From NCBI GenBank assembly GCA_024684055.1, contig JAIKXN010000234.1, forward strand, positions 1 through 45,197: a stretch of DNA of 45,197 nt. The letters run 5' to 3'. The stretch comes from Lachnospiraceae bacterium (GTDB taxonomy: Bacteria > Bacillota > Clostridia > Lachnospirales > Lachnospiraceae). The position numbers and the translations under genes are program-made. The notes beneath the pieces were generated by a model. It was not told where the DNA came from and did not search any database. It saw only the letters and a program-made list of their open reading frames with translations. Positions 33,805 to 43,312 of this stretch are shown here, piece by piece (the stretch's first letter is position 1; each line of letters opens with the position of its first letter).

Positions 33805-34290
33805 TTAATTCAATTGAATTTCTCTGCATTCTTTCCATATATTTTTTCTGTCTATCATCACCGTATAATCATTCTTTCCGCGAAAGTATGAATTGATGAA
33901 TAATAAAACGTTTTCATATGTCTTAAAAGTTTCGTTTTCGTTCGCGGCCGCTTCAAGAATTTTTTCCACGTCCCCGTCGTACGTGTAATCTTTTTTCACA
34001 ACGCAGACCGCACAGTATTCTTTGCCATCATACTGCAGTTTTGCAATAAGATGATCTTCGACATATGTAATTTCAGATATTGTATAACCTTTTCGCGCAA
34101 GTATGACGGCGACATATTTGTTAAAAAAGTATGCGGAATTTCCCTCATCGATCGTATAAAGAAAATCCGACTTTTTCCTCGTCAAAAAAGAATATGTCAT
34201 ACCCAGTGCGGCGGCAATAATTATTCCCGCCATCAGGAAATTAAGCAGTACGCCGATCGCTCCCGCGAAAATCAAGCCGATGTCTTCCAT
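33805..34290 (-). CDS. Membrane-anchored hypothetical protein
   Basis: I do not recognise this 161-residue protein. Residues 5-37 form a long hydrophobic segment (IFAGAIGVLLNFLMAGIIII-like), followed by a basic TRKKSD stop-transfer stretch and a soluble domain of about 115 residues. That domain has alternating hydrophobic strands (YTISEITYVEDHLIAKLQYD, YCAVCVVKKDYTYDGDV) and two Cys. A nuclease-like or sensor fold is possible, but no catalytic motif is clear. It lies 53 bases upstream of glgP on the same strand and could share its transcript. A TATAAT with a weak TTTCAA is found upstream. Confidence 0.65.
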   Translation of the reverse strand: MEDIGLIFAGAIGVLLNFLMAGIIIAAALGMTYSFLTRKKSDFLYTIDEGNSAYFFNKYVAVILARKGYTISEITYVEDHLIAKLQYDGKEYCAVCVVKKDYTYDGDVEKILEAAANENETFKTYENVLLFINSYFRGKNDYTVMIDRKNIWKECREIQLN

Positions 34291-34336
34291 ATTTTTTCTT
34301 CTCTTTATCCTTTTATCAGAAGCTTTACAATCAGTA

Positions 34337-34365
34337 ATTATACACTTAAATCTCTGCGTTTGAAA
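34337..34365 (-). promoter_or_regulatory. Possible promoter of the minus-strand hypothetical gene
   Basis: TATAAT (34337-34342) lies 17 bases from TTTCAA (34360-34365) on the minus strand, about 45 bases before the start at 34290. The -35 is weak. Confidence 0.4.
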
Positions 34366-34445
34366 GTTTAATTAAGCATGGAAAGCACCGTACCTTCTCC
34401 CTTGTAAAAAAGGCGTTTTTATGTTATTTTTTTAAGTGGTTGGAC

Positions 34446-34474
34446 TTGATTTTTTACGACTCAGATTGTATTTA
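34446..34474 (+). promoter_or_regulatory. Possible promoter of the plus-strand GtrII-like gene
   Basis: TTGATT (34446-34451), 17 bases, then TATTTA (34469-34474) on the plus strand. A small CGATG/CATCG stem lies in the leader at 34480-34497. Together with the minus-strand promoter, this makes a divergent control region. Confidence 0.35.
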
Positions 34475-34528
34475 TTCTTCGATGTTTAAAGGCATCGTCA
34501 AAAACACTTTTTGGAGATTAACGCGTTT

Positions 34529-36061
34529 ATGCCGACGACAAAGGGAAAAAAATTCCTGACCGTATCACTGTACACTCTTATCATCTGGGTTATTGCTCAC
34601 GGATACAGGTTTGCAAATAACCTTCATACCTGCGACAGCCTTCTGGAAGTTTTTCAGGATGATATAGCTTTTCAGCGTTCACTCGGAAGATTCATGCACC
34701 CTTTTGTGATGATCTTTCGGGGATGCATTACCAACCCCTGGCTTATCGGCATCATATCTTTTGCCTTCATGGCTTTATCTGTTTATTTCATCTCGGAAAT
34801 CTTTAATATAGAAAACAGCATTCTGCTTGTCATCCTTGCGGGAATAATGGTCTGCAACAATACCATGACCTCTTCGGTTGCAGGTTTTCTTCCCTGGATG
34901 GATGTCTATATGGCCGCACTCTTCTTAGCGATCATCGCCGTATGGTTTTATCAAAAAGACAAACTCGTATTTTATATCCTCGGAAGTTTGTGCATGGTTT
35001 TCTGCATGGGATTTTATCAGGCATACATAGACGTTGCCATCGCCCTTTTTGTTTACGTTGTAATCAGAGACCTCTGCTTTGAAAAAAAATTAAAAGAAAC
35101 TCTGTTAAAAGCAGTTAAAATTCTCGGCGGACTTGCCGCATCCGGAATCGTATATTATGTCTCTTACAAACTTGTCTGCAAACTTCATCACGTAAATGTA
35201 ACTTCTTCATACCACTGCTTAACGGAAATCGGCAATTACGCAGATACTTCGTTCGGCAGCGTTTTCCTTGATACCTATAGGCAGTTCTTTGCTTTCCTTT
35301 TCCATCAGGAAACATTTGTATCCACAATTCTTATGGGCAAAAAAGTAAGCACGGCATGGGAAATCCTCCTTAATATCTGCCTTGCGATTTCACTTTTGGT
35401 TTTCTTCGTAATACTCGGAATAAGAAACAAAAAGAACAAAACAAAGATTGCAGGCATACTTCTTCAGATCCTCTGCATTCTGATCCTTCCGCTTGCACTT
35501 AACTTTGTATGCTTCATGTCCAAGGGCGTTGAACACGAACTTATGATTTATTCGTTTTATCTCGTATACATTTTTGCTCTTTGCGAAATTAACGAAATCC
35601 TTCCTCAGATTAAAAACAAAAAATATCCGATTTATATTCTGGCAGTTCCGTTTATTCTTTTTATCTTAAACGGAATCGTTTACAGCAATCAGGTGTATTT
35701 TAAGATCGATATGGAAGACAGAGCCGCAATATCAATTGCGACAAGAATCATAGATGACATCGAAGATACGGAAGGTTATGAGATCGGAGTTACGCCCGTC
35801 AGATTCTACGGCTCGCTCGATCATTCCGATTACATGGAACCCGTCATGTATCTTAAGGACCTTGAGGTAAACGGAAACTGGAACACTCCTTTCACTTACG
35901 AGATTTCGCTTCCTTTCTATCTTCAGGTATATATGAACGTAAAGATTAACGTTAATTACGATGAAATACCCGCCGAGGCACTTCGCGACATGCCGACTTA
36001 TCCGAATAAAGGCTCCATCGCATACATCGGCGATACGTTAGTGGTGAAAATATCTGAATAA
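34529..36061 (+). CDS. GtrII-like membrane glycosyltransferase
   Basis: This polytopic protein of about 510 residues has some ten to twelve hydrophobic segments and resembles the Glucos_trans_II (GtrII) family, which transfers sugar from lipid-linked donors outside the membrane. Early acidic residues in the first outer loop (HTCDSLLEVFQDDIAFQRSL near 30-50) fit a GT-C active site, and GRFMHPF and SSVAGFLPWMDVYMAALFLA are family-like. The last 110 residues form a soluble domain. ATG 34529 is chosen because GGAG lies about 12 bases upstream; an in-frame TTG at 34511 would overlap that site. It is one of only two plus-strand genes and divergent from the unknown gene to its left. Confidence 0.8.
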   Translation: MPTTKGKKFLTVSLYTLIIWVIAHGYRFANNLHTCDSLLEVFQDDIAFQRSLGRFMHPFVMIFRGCITNPWLIGIISFAFMALSVYFISEIFNIENSILLVILAGIMVCNNTMTSSVAGFLPWMDVYMAALFLAIIAVWFYQKDKLVFYILGSLCMVFCMGFYQAYIDVAIALFVYVVIRDLCFEKKLKETLLKAVKILGGLAASGIVYYVSYKLVCKLHHVNVTSSYHCLTEIGNYADTSFGSVFLDTYRQFFAFLFHQETFVSTILMGKKVSTAWEILLNICLAISLLVFFVILGIRNKKNKTKIAGILLQILCILILPLALNFVCFMSKGVEHELMIYSFYLVYIFALCEINEILPQIKNKKYPIYILAVPFILFILNGIVYSNQVYFKIDMEDRAAISIATRIIDDIEDTEGYEIGVTPVRFYGSLDHSDYMEPVMYLKDLEVNGNWNTPFTYEISLPFYLQVYMNVKINVNYDEIPAEALRDMPTYPNKGSIAYIGDTLVVKISE

Positions 36062-36161
36062 AGACTCAGTTTTGAATCGACTGACACTGATGGATAAATT
36101 TACTGAATAAAAAGCCATTTTGGTACAATCACCGGTGGCAATTATATTTCTGATGAAGAAA

Positions 36162-36190
36162 TTAAATTGATAAATTTGAATTGCTATACT
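36162..36190 (+). promoter_or_regulatory. Possible extended -10 promoter before the DUF6020-like gene
   Basis: TTAAAT (36162-36167), 17 bases, then TGC directly followed by TATACT (36185-36190). It ends 23 bases before the start at 36214. Confidence 0.4.
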
Positions 36191-36213
36191 TTTTATGCAA
36201 AGGAAAACGAAAA

Positions 36214-38013
36214 ATGCTGACTGCAGTTATATTATCAATATGCGCATTTGTTTCAATGTGGGCTGTAACGCTCACATATGATTTGTCGGTAAGAAGCCCT
36301 CTTACGGTTCTTTTGTTTGCGGCATGCGAACTTCTTTTCTTTTATGCTCAAAAAACAGACAGCAAAAAGTCCAAATGGTGTGCACCGATCTTCGCATTCT
36401 TTTTCACTTCATCAACAGTTCTCGTTAAATTCGGAAACGTATCTGCAGAATTCGAAAACTCACTGTTTAAACTTACCGCTTTTCTGATAATGGCATCCGG
36501 CTGGTTTGTATTCTTTTTCTTCCTTCTTCGCGCCATCGAAAAAGTGCTTTTATCTTTCAAAGAAAGCATTCTTTTCAGCGACAGTTCAAAGCTTCCTTCA
36601 TGGGCATTATTCCTTATATCTTTCGCTTTTTGTGTTGTCTCATATATCCCATGGTTTCTTTACAGTTTCCCGGGTATCATGGATCCCGATTCAATAACTC
36701 AGATGAGTCAGGTTTTGGGCATAACGCCCTACTCAAATCATCACCCCGTTGCACACACGCTTCTGATTTCACTTTTCTGTCGCATCGGCGGATTATTCAG
36801 CTCGGACATAAACGTTCGCGTCGGATTCTATACATTCTTCCAGCTTGTATTTTTCGCGCTCTGCGCTTCGTATGTAATCTATACGCTTCATAGATTTCTG
36901 AAGCTGAAAACAGTATTCTGTTTCGTCATTCTGGCGTTTTATTCGCTCGCTTCTTTCATCGACGTTCATGCAATACTCATTTGCAAAGACACGATTTTTG
37001 CAGGCTTCTGCATGCTTTTTACATGTGAACTGTTAAGACTGGTTTATGAAAAACCATTAGGAATGTTTTCCAATAAAAAAAGTATTTGTAAAAAATCTTC
37101 CAAAAACAATTCCAATGCCGGAGAAGTATTTGCTGTTATACGATTCATTCTGCTCGGAACTGCCTTCTGCCTTTTCCGTTCAAACGGCTGGTATGCGTTT
37201 ATCATGTTCTCGATGCTTTTCCTTCTCATTTTTATAAAGGATTGGAAAAAAGTACTTATAAGACTCATCCCGGTATTTGCACTTGTTTTGATCATTAAAG
37301 GACCGGTAATGAATCATTTCGAAATAAGGCAGCCGGATATCGCTGAATCCCTTCACGTACCCGAACAGCAGATCGCTGCAGTCATTGCAAACGACAGATA
37401 CTTAAGTGAGGAAGAAACCGCTCTTCTTTATGATGTCTGCGATATCTCTTACGCAAAAGAATTCTATGTTCCGTGGTTCGCCGACAATATAAAGGAACTT
37501 GTCCGTGCGGGACATCCCGAAGTAATAAGCGAACACAAATTTACTTATCTTTTCCTCTGGGCAAAAATAGGATTAAGATACCCTCTTGATTATATCAACG
37601 CCTGGGTCGGACTTACTGAAAACGTCATATTCCCCGAAGGTGATTATGATGTTGCCATTATCGAAGGCGTCACTGACAATTCGCTTGGTATAAGCCAAAG
37701 TTCGATCATCGGCGGGCATGCTCTTTTGAAACTTCGCGAGATACTTATTAAGTTTGGAAGTTTCATTCCGCTTTACGGTTTTCTCTGGAGCATGGGTTCG
37801 TATACATGGATTTTCTTAATGTCTCTTTTCGTTATTTTAGCGCAAAAAAAAGATAACAAACGAATTGTTATCCTTTTACCTGCAATAACTGTTATTCTCA
37901 CTCTCCTGCTTGCGATTCCTTCGGCAAAAATGTTTCGTTACGCGTTTTCATATGCTGCTCTTTTACCTTTCGTATTTTGCGCTTTCAAAGCTATTCCGAA
38001 GGAGACAGGCTAA
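36214..38013 (+). CDS. Multi-membrane protein, DUF6020-like (probable glycan enzyme)
   Basis: This protein of about 599 residues has a dozen or more membrane segments and resembles DUF6020 proteins. The stretch YSFPGIMDPDSITQMSQVLG near residue 150-170, followed by YSNHHPVAHTLLISL, looks like the acidic first outer loop of GT-C-type enzymes that use lipid-linked sugars. A larger outer domain lies near 380-480 (VPEQQIAAVIANDRYLSEEE). The assignment to DUF6020 is from memory of such motifs and is tentative. ATG 36214 has AAAGGAA about nine bases upstream; the in-frame TTG at 36181 is rejected. Its 3' end overlaps by 23 bases the end of the gene on the opposite strand. Confidence 0.75.
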   Translation: MLTAVILSICAFVSMWAVTLTYDLSVRSPLTVLLFAACELLFFYAQKTDSKKSKWCAPIFAFFFTSSTVLVKFGNVSAEFENSLFKLTAFLIMASGWFVFFFFLLRAIEKVLLSFKESILFSDSSKLPSWALFLISFAFCVVSYIPWFLYSFPGIMDPDSITQMSQVLGITPYSNHHPVAHTLLISLFCRIGGLFSSDINVRVGFYTFFQLVFFALCASYVIYTLHRFLKLKTVFCFVILAFYSLASFIDVHAILICKDTIFAGFCMLFTCELLRLVYEKPLGMFSNKKSICKKSSKNNSNAGEVFAVIRFILLGTAFCLFRSNGWYAFIMFSMLFLLIFIKDWKKVLIRLIPVFALVLIIKGPVMNHFEIRQPDIAESLHVPEQQIAAVIANDRYLSEEETALLYDVCDISYAKEFYVPWFADNIKELVRAGHPEVISEHKFTYLFLWAKIGLRYPLDYINAWVGLTENVIFPEGDYDVAIIEGVTDNSLGISQSSIIGGHALLKLREILIKFGSFIPLYGFLWSMGSYTWIFLMSLFVILAQKKDNKRIVILLPAITVILTLLLAIPSAKMFRYAFSYAALLPFVFCAFKAIPKETG

Positions 38014-39508
38014 CACTGTTTTTTCCGAAATATCTCGCGTATGCTTCATTTACCCAGTCTGTATTATCCGTACTCAAATCCACAAAAAACAAAAGATAGG
38101 GCTTTCTTGAATACGGTTCAAAAACGGGATCCGTAACCGATTCGTCATTAAAAACTTTCAGTCTTTCTTCCCATTCTTCAAAATAGAATTCTGCTTCATT
38201 TTCTTTCAACGAATAATATGCCGAAACGCTTGTCGATGTCCTGCCGTAATACTTATACACGGTGAATGCCATAAGAAGAGATGCGGCAAACGCAACCGTA
38301 AGTTTGATAACTCCGAGAACCTGCGGATGAATTTTCTTTAATGCTTCTTTTAATTTCCTGTTTTTCGTATAATCAACTTTTCTTCTTACCCATCCCACAT
38401 AGTACCAGACGTTAAGCGGAATCAGAAGATACATTGCGAATCTGTACATGTTCTGAACTCGGTACATTCCAATGATCTTAAGCGCATAAAGATTCGGTGT
38501 GAACATTGATGCAAAAACGCAGAACGAAATGATCGTAAAAAGAATCGGAAGTCTGAACGAAATTCTGCTTTTCTTTGTCATCAAAAAGAAATGTGGAATA
38601 AGAAAAACATTCAGAAGTATAACCGGAAGATTAACCCAGGTTTTGATATATTTAAATGCTTCAACAAACGAATTAAGAACTGCATGGAATGCTGTATCTC
38701 CGCTGCCTGCCGCCGACTGTCTTGCTGCCGCGCCCGGACTGAATACGCTAAGTGCAAGACAAAGCGCATACCATACAAAAAGCGCAACCATAAACCTGTC
38801 TTTGGGATTTCTCGTAACTATCGAAACGATCATTAAAACCGCTATGATACAAAACATCGGAAGTCCCGTTACGTAGTTTGAACCTGCTACTGCAAAAGCA
38901 AGCATGAAACATATTATTGCAGGAATGGTTTTCTTTTCATCATTCTCTGCCAGAACGTAAACGATCAGCGCTGATAAAATTACGCTAAGCGCAAAAGGAA
39001 GCGTATATAGAATTACGCTTATCATCCAGAAAAAAGCTTCCATTCCGGATATCGGAATGAGGATCCAGAGCATGACGATCGGAAGGATTGCGATCACCGC
39101 TTTCGTAAAATGTGCGCCCTGGACTTTATGAAAAACAAACCATGCAAAAAGGAGTCCGCTTGCGATCATTGATAATATTCCGATAAACGCGGTAATAAAA
39201 TATGCGCTTTCCCCAAAGAAAGAAAGTATAACGAAATAGAGCCAGTCAGCAAAGTATAATCCCTGCCATGTTTTCCATGTCTCTATACTCTGTCTGACTT
39301 CAAATATGAGATTTTTTATTACCGAATGAGAACTCTTCCATTCTCCGCCCACCTGATACATATAACTGAAATCATCTGCACTCATAAACGAATACTTTGA
39401 TATCATAAAAAGCGGTACGCAAATAATTGCAAGCGCAATTACCAGGCCTGCAATTATCAGTAAGTCCCATATTAAATCTGTTTTACTCTGTCTATCATTC
39501 TCAGGCAA
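37991..39508 (-). CDS. Multi-membrane protein, DUF6056-like
   Basis: This 505-residue protein has about eleven membrane segments and resembles DUF6056 proteins of surface-glycan loci. After the first segment comes SKYSFMSADDFSYMYQVGGE (residues 36-55) with an acidic pair in the place where GT-C enzymes hold theirs, then TWKTWQGLYFADWLYF. Another patch is SPGAAARQSAAGSGDTAFHA near 255-275. The last 80 residues are soluble, with YYGRTSTSVSAYYSLKENEA. The TTG start at 39508 is supported by GAGG eight bases upstream. Function is inferred only from architecture and neighbours. Confidence 0.72.
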   Translation of the reverse strand: MPENDRQSKTDLIWDLLIIAGLVIALAIICVPLFMISKYSFMSADDFSYMYQVGGEWKSSHSVIKNLIFEVRQSIETWKTWQGLYFADWLYFVILSFFGESAYFITAFIGILSMIASGLLFAWFVFHKVQGAHFTKAVIAILPIVMLWILIPISGMEAFFWMISVILYTLPFALSVILSALIVYVLAENDEKKTIPAIICFMLAFAVAGSNYVTGLPMFCIIAVLMIVSIVTRNPKDRFMVALFVWYALCLALSVFSPGAAARQSAAGSGDTAFHAVLNSFVEAFKYIKTWVNLPVILLNVFLIPHFFLMTKKSRISFRLPILFTIISFCVFASMFTPNLYALKIIGMYRVQNMYRFAMYLLIPLNVWYYVGWVRRKVDYTKNRKLKEALKKIHPQVLGVIKLTVAFAASLLMAFTVYKYYGRTSTSVSAYYSLKENEAEFYFEEWEERLKVFNDESVTDPVFEPYSRKPYLLFFVDLSTDNTDWVNEAYARYFGKNSVSLSPSE

Positions 39509-39557
39509 TTTATTATCCTCAATTTATTGCTTAACTGTATTTTTTGTTATTTTTTTC

Positions 39558-39624
39558 GTTTGCTTTTATCTTCTGTTTTTCAGTTTGCTTTTATCTTCTG
39601 TTTTCAATTTGCTTTTACGTTTGT
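39558..39624. repeat. 25-base tandem repeat in an A/T-rich spacer
   Basis: GTTTGCTTTTATCTTCTG begins at 39558 and again at 39583 (period 25); a shorter third match starts near 39608. It lies just downstream of the ligase gene, in the same A-rich (minus strand) composition as that gene's Lys-rich end, and before the DUF6056-like gene. Confidence 0.75.
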
Positions 39625-39670
39625 TTTACTGTTAGTTTTTATTGTTTTCTTCAAATATATCTCTTGTTTT

Positions 39671-41554
39671 TTATCGTTTGTTTTTCCTGTTTGTTTTCTT
39701 TTTTCCTTTTTTACCTTTTTGGGCGGATGCGTTGTTTTTTTCGGACGTTTTGATTTTTCCATCCGCGATCTTCTTTCCGTTATTGGTTTGTTTTACCGAT
39801 TTTTCTTCCAATACTTTTTTGTACATAAGCGGAAGCAGCGTGATGAAAAGAAGCGAGAACAGCATCTTTCCGGGAAGTGCTATATTTTCGGTAATGCTTA
39901 TCATTAAAATTCCGACCTGGCATACGCATGCGAAAGTGAAATACCAGGGCGTTTCTCTTTTCTTTTTAACAGCAAACACAAACGGATAAACGCAGGCAAA
40001 AAGCGATATTCCGAAAAGAATAATACCTGCCGGAATTCCGAAACAGTAAGCCGTCTGTAAGTATGAATTGTGTGCATGCGGAACATCGAACCAGGGCAGA
40101 ATATACGCGAAAGGATATTCTTCCTTATGACCGAAAATATTCAGGTTTCTGAAGTAATAACCGAAAATATATTTTCTGATCCCAAAGATTTTTTCGATGC
40201 CTTTATACTCTTCAAACGTATATGCGGGATGGTCCTTATCCGAACCAGGCAAAACACCGTCGGGATAACTGATCACTCTTCCGTCCTTTTCGTTTATTTC
40301 AGGCTTTTCTTCTTCATTGGAAGATATGTCATTTAAAGAATCCGGCGAAGCATTTCTTTCCTCGAGAAGCACTTCTTCTTTTTTTACATCAGTATTTCTC
40401 GAATCAACATTTTCAGGGTCGAATCTTCCGACAAGAGTATCAAAAAATTCACCCATTTCGACATATTTTTCCGAATTCCAGGGATCGAAGGAATGCACAA
40501 AATCCTCGCTGTATTCGGTTATCCAGATCGGATGATGTCTTAATGCCGGAATATATCTGACACATGCGAACACGATCGGAAAACTGATCACAAAAACAAG
40601 AAACATCAATACACCGTTAATCAAAAATCCTTTAACAAATTTGTATCGAAGTATTATCATCTCACTCATTATGAAATAAAGAACCGTCGTCACAACAAAG
40701 GCAAGAAGAACGCTTCTGCTCATTGTAAGAAGTGCGAATGACCACATTGCAGCGGCGAAAAGAAAATGAATCACACCGATCCATTTGGGCTTCCCTTTTT
40801 TTCTGAGATACGAATACTTCGAAAGCCATCCGAGATAAACCGCATAATAAAACATACCGTTTACATTTGAATTGGTGTATGCTCCGACATATCTTGTCTG
40901 ATCGTAAGGCCTGTGAAGAAACGCAAACGACTGAATTAAAAAGAATGAAATAATGAGGGCATCCGATAGCGAAAGAAAGAATAATTCATCATCTTTTTTC
41001 GATTCAAAAGAAAGGTAGAAACTTATAAATACCACGCCAAGATAAATCGGCCATATGGCTTCGCTTACTGAAACGGCACAAAGAATAAAGAACGCGAGGC
41101 AGACATAAAACAACGCGTTAAGATTCGACAGTCTTTTAATGATATCTTTTTTAATGAATCCGTACACAATCCTTATCAGAACGAGTCCGTAAAGAAGTGC
41201 TTCGATAACAAGCGCAGCGAAAGCCATTCTGTGCGTTGCGCTGTAGTAAAACTTAACGATTAAAACCAGTGAAACCGGCGTACCCAAAAGCAGCCAGATT
41301 CCGTAAGGGATTTTCATAAATGATTTGATCCCGAATCGCATTACTATAACGGGAAAAAGGCAGAATCCGACACAGTTTACCGCAAGATTCCACCAGTCAC
41401 CGTTGCCTGCTGCCCTGGTAAATGCAACCGCGCATAAAAGAAGCATGCATAATGTATAAATTATTCTTTTGTAATCGATTGAAATTTTCTTTTTGCTTTT
41501 CATTTGCCCTGTTGTATTTTGTCTATCGTAATCTGTATAAAGTAACTTCTTCAT
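39671..41554 (-). CDS. O-antigen ligase family protein (Wzy/WaaL-like)
   Basis: This 627-residue protein has about twelve membrane segments and the Wzy_C-type motif PHAHNSYLQTAYCFGIPAG near residues 492-510, with the conserved His and Asn. RSVLLAFVVTTVLYF near 285 is also family-like. Such enzymes join or polymerise lipid-linked glycans outside the membrane. Two oddities: a charged, probably disordered insert near residues 385-430 rich in Glu, Asp, Asn and Ser, and a C-terminal tail of about 40 residues rich in Lys (KKGKKKTNRKNKR). Its start overlaps the preceding gene by 32 bases; an internal ATG at about codon 18 is possible. No clear ribosome site was seen. Confidence 0.85.
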   Translation of the reverse strand: MKKLLYTDYDRQNTTGQMKSKKKISIDYKRIIYTLCMLLLCAVAFTRAAGNGDWWNLAVNCVGFCLFPVIVMRFGIKSFMKIPYGIWLLLGTPVSLVLIVKFYYSATHRMAFAALVIEALLYGLVLIRIVYGFIKKDIIKRLSNLNALFYVCLAFFILCAVSVSEAIWPIYLGVVFISFYLSFESKKDDELFFLSLSDALIISFFLIQSFAFLHRPYDQTRYVGAYTNSNVNGMFYYAVYLGWLSKYSYLRKKGKPKWIGVIHFLFAAAMWSFALLTMSRSVLLAFVVTTVLYFIMSEMIILRYKFVKGFLINGVLMFLVFVISFPIVFACVRYIPALRHHPIWITEYSEDFVHSFDPWNSEKYVEMGEFFDTLVGRFDPENVDSRNTDVKKEEVLLEERNASPDSLNDISSNEEEKPEINEKDGRVISYPDGVLPGSDKDHPAYTFEEYKGIEKIFGIRKYIFGYYFRNLNIFGHKEEYPFAYILPWFDVPHAHNSYLQTAYCFGIPAGIILFGISLFACVYPFVFAVKKKRETPWYFTFACVCQVGILMISITENIALPGKMLFSLLFITLLPLMYKKVLEEKSVKQTNNGKKIADGKIKTSEKNNASAQKGKKGKKKTNRKNKR

Positions 41555-43256
41555 CCGAATAAAGAAGTTCGTATTTTTCTTTTAACAGCCCGTCAATCTC
41601 ACCATCCGTGAGAGTCGCTATATATTTTGACTTAAGCGAGTCAAGATTATCTTTCACATATTCGGCGTTACAGCAGCTTATTCCGCATCCTTTCGGAAGC
41701 GCATACAGTCTCTGCCATTTCATAAACTCAACTTTACCGTCTTTTTTATCATAAAGATTCCAGATAACCACATTATCGAATCCAAGTTTTTTTCCGACAC
41801 TTATATCTTCACTGAAAGCGCTTTCCCACTCAATGGTTTTTGAAGTAACCGCTTCGTCGGCAAAAGGCACCTGATAATCATATGCCGAATTGGCTTTTAT
41901 CATAAAGAAATATACGAAACAAAGCACAATAACAATATTCTTTATGTATGTTTTGTTGTTAAGCAGTGCAAGAACAAATACCCCCGCGGCAATGAATGTC
42001 AAAAGGTGTTTGCTTCCTTCCGTAAGTTTATACATTAAAAGAAGTGCCGCAAGCATTCCGAACATTGCAAATACGTAATGTGCTTCAAGCACAAATATCG
42101 CATACTGCTTTTTTTCTTTACGTGTCTTATTCATATCGGTAAATGCTTTTGGAGAAGTTTCACCGTTACCGTTGACATATAAAACGGTCTGCGGAGTTCC
42201 GATTATTTTTTCAGAATTTGTTTCTTCGTCTGCCTCTTTGCAGGCTGCTTTATTTCCCGAATCTTTTTTCTTTGATCTCTCAATTATTTTCACAAGGTCG
42301 ATAACAAACTGTACCGCAAAGACAACCATCATAACGCTGAATGTCACAAAGAATGCGCCCGATGCCAGACCGTCTGTAATGCCCTGCTTGGAATGCGAAA
42401 TAAAGCCTTTGCTCATCTCAAATATTCTGTAGCAGAGGTTAACAAATCCCTGTCTCGGTCCGTAGTCAATAAAATCCGTCAGCCAGTTCATTGAAAAAAG
42501 CGGAGTAAAATATTCGGCTCCGAAATATTTTTTGATCACTGCATAAAGTCCGAGCGTGACTATAAAAGAAACTGCAGTAATAATTCCGCCGAGCACCTTC
42601 CTTTTTCTTATGAGAATATAAGCGGGAAGAAACATAAACAAAAGAAGATACGGCCTCATCAAAGTCATAACGGAGGCCATCACAAAAAGTATTACGATCT
42701 TCGCTGTTTTCTCATTTATAAGACAGTCATACGCGATCGCGGTAAACAGGATTACCATCGAAAAACAGATAATTTCGGGCATACCGGAGAGCATGTATCT
42801 GTCGAAAGGAACAAAGAAAATCATTCCCGCACCGAGAAGTACCATCTGCCTGTAACTGATCTTTGTGATCAGGACGAAAGCACAGGTTACAAGACACATA
42901 AGCACGATATTACAGATAACCGGTGACATAAAACTCCAGCCGAATATAAGTCCCCATATAACCCATGGGAACACAAGTACCGGACTCCACGCGGCAAAGC
43001 TCATCAGCTCGGCATGACTTTCGTTAAATCCGAAATATCCCCTCGGAAAGCCGAATTTAACCATACCCTCAACCTGCTTGAAATAGAAAAGTTCATCATT
43101 CCACTCGCCCGCCGGAAGAAAAACATCACCGATCGTTTTGCCCTGAATCGCACAGTAGACAACGCAAAGAATCAAAGGAAAAAGCAGAGCTGCCATTCCT
43201 TTGATAATCATTTCAGTTCTTTTATTCTCTTTTAAAAAACTGTCTTCTTTTTTCAT
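41523..43256 (-). CDS. Multi-membrane protein, probable GT-C type glycosyltransferase
   Basis: This 577-residue protein has about twelve membrane segments. The first outer loop has AGEWNDELFYFKQVEGMVKF (residues 45-65) with acidic residues placed as in GT-C glycosyltransferases. A hydrophilic loop of about 60 residues rich in Lys, Glu and Asn interrupts the protein near 330-390. The last 120 residues are soluble and include SCCNAEYVKDNLDSLKSKYI. It has no exact family I can name. It lies between the ligase-like gene (overlap of 32 bases) and another polytopic gene 56 bases upstream, so the group is likely one transcript. Confidence 0.75.
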   Translation of the reverse strand: MKKEDSFLKENKRTEMIIKGMAALLFPLILCVVYCAIQGKTIGDVFLPAGEWNDELFYFKQVEGMVKFGFPRGYFGFNESHAELMSFAAWSPVLVFPWVIWGLIFGWSFMSPVICNIVLMCLVTCAFVLITKISYRQMVLLGAGMIFFVPFDRYMLSGMPEIICFSMVILFTAIAYDCLINEKTAKIVILFVMASVMTLMRPYLLLFMFLPAYILIRKRKVLGGIITAVSFIVTLGLYAVIKKYFGAEYFTPLFSMNWLTDFIDYGPRQGFVNLCYRIFEMSKGFISHSKQGITDGLASGAFFVTFSVMMVVFAVQFVIDLVKIIERSKKKDSGNKAACKEADEETNSEKIIGTPQTVLYVNGNGETSPKAFTDMNKTRKEKKQYAIFVLEAHYVFAMFGMLAALLLMYKLTEGSKHLLTFIAAGVFVLALLNNKTYIKNIVIVLCFVYFFMIKANSAYDYQVPFADEAVTSKTIEWESAFSEDISVGKKLGFDNVVIWNLYDKKDGKVEFMKWQRLYALPKGCGISCCNAEYVKDNLDSLKSKYIATLTDGEIDGLLKEKYELLYSDEEVTLYRLR

Positions 43257-43312
43257 TTCTTAAAGTTTATTCCGGTGTTTTGAGTAATCAGAATTCAATC
43301 TGCAGGTTTTAT

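Noticed and set aside
39527-39989. Phe-rich plus-strand open frames
   Set aside because: They arise from the T-rich strand opposite the Lys-rich end of the ligase-like gene and its spacer.
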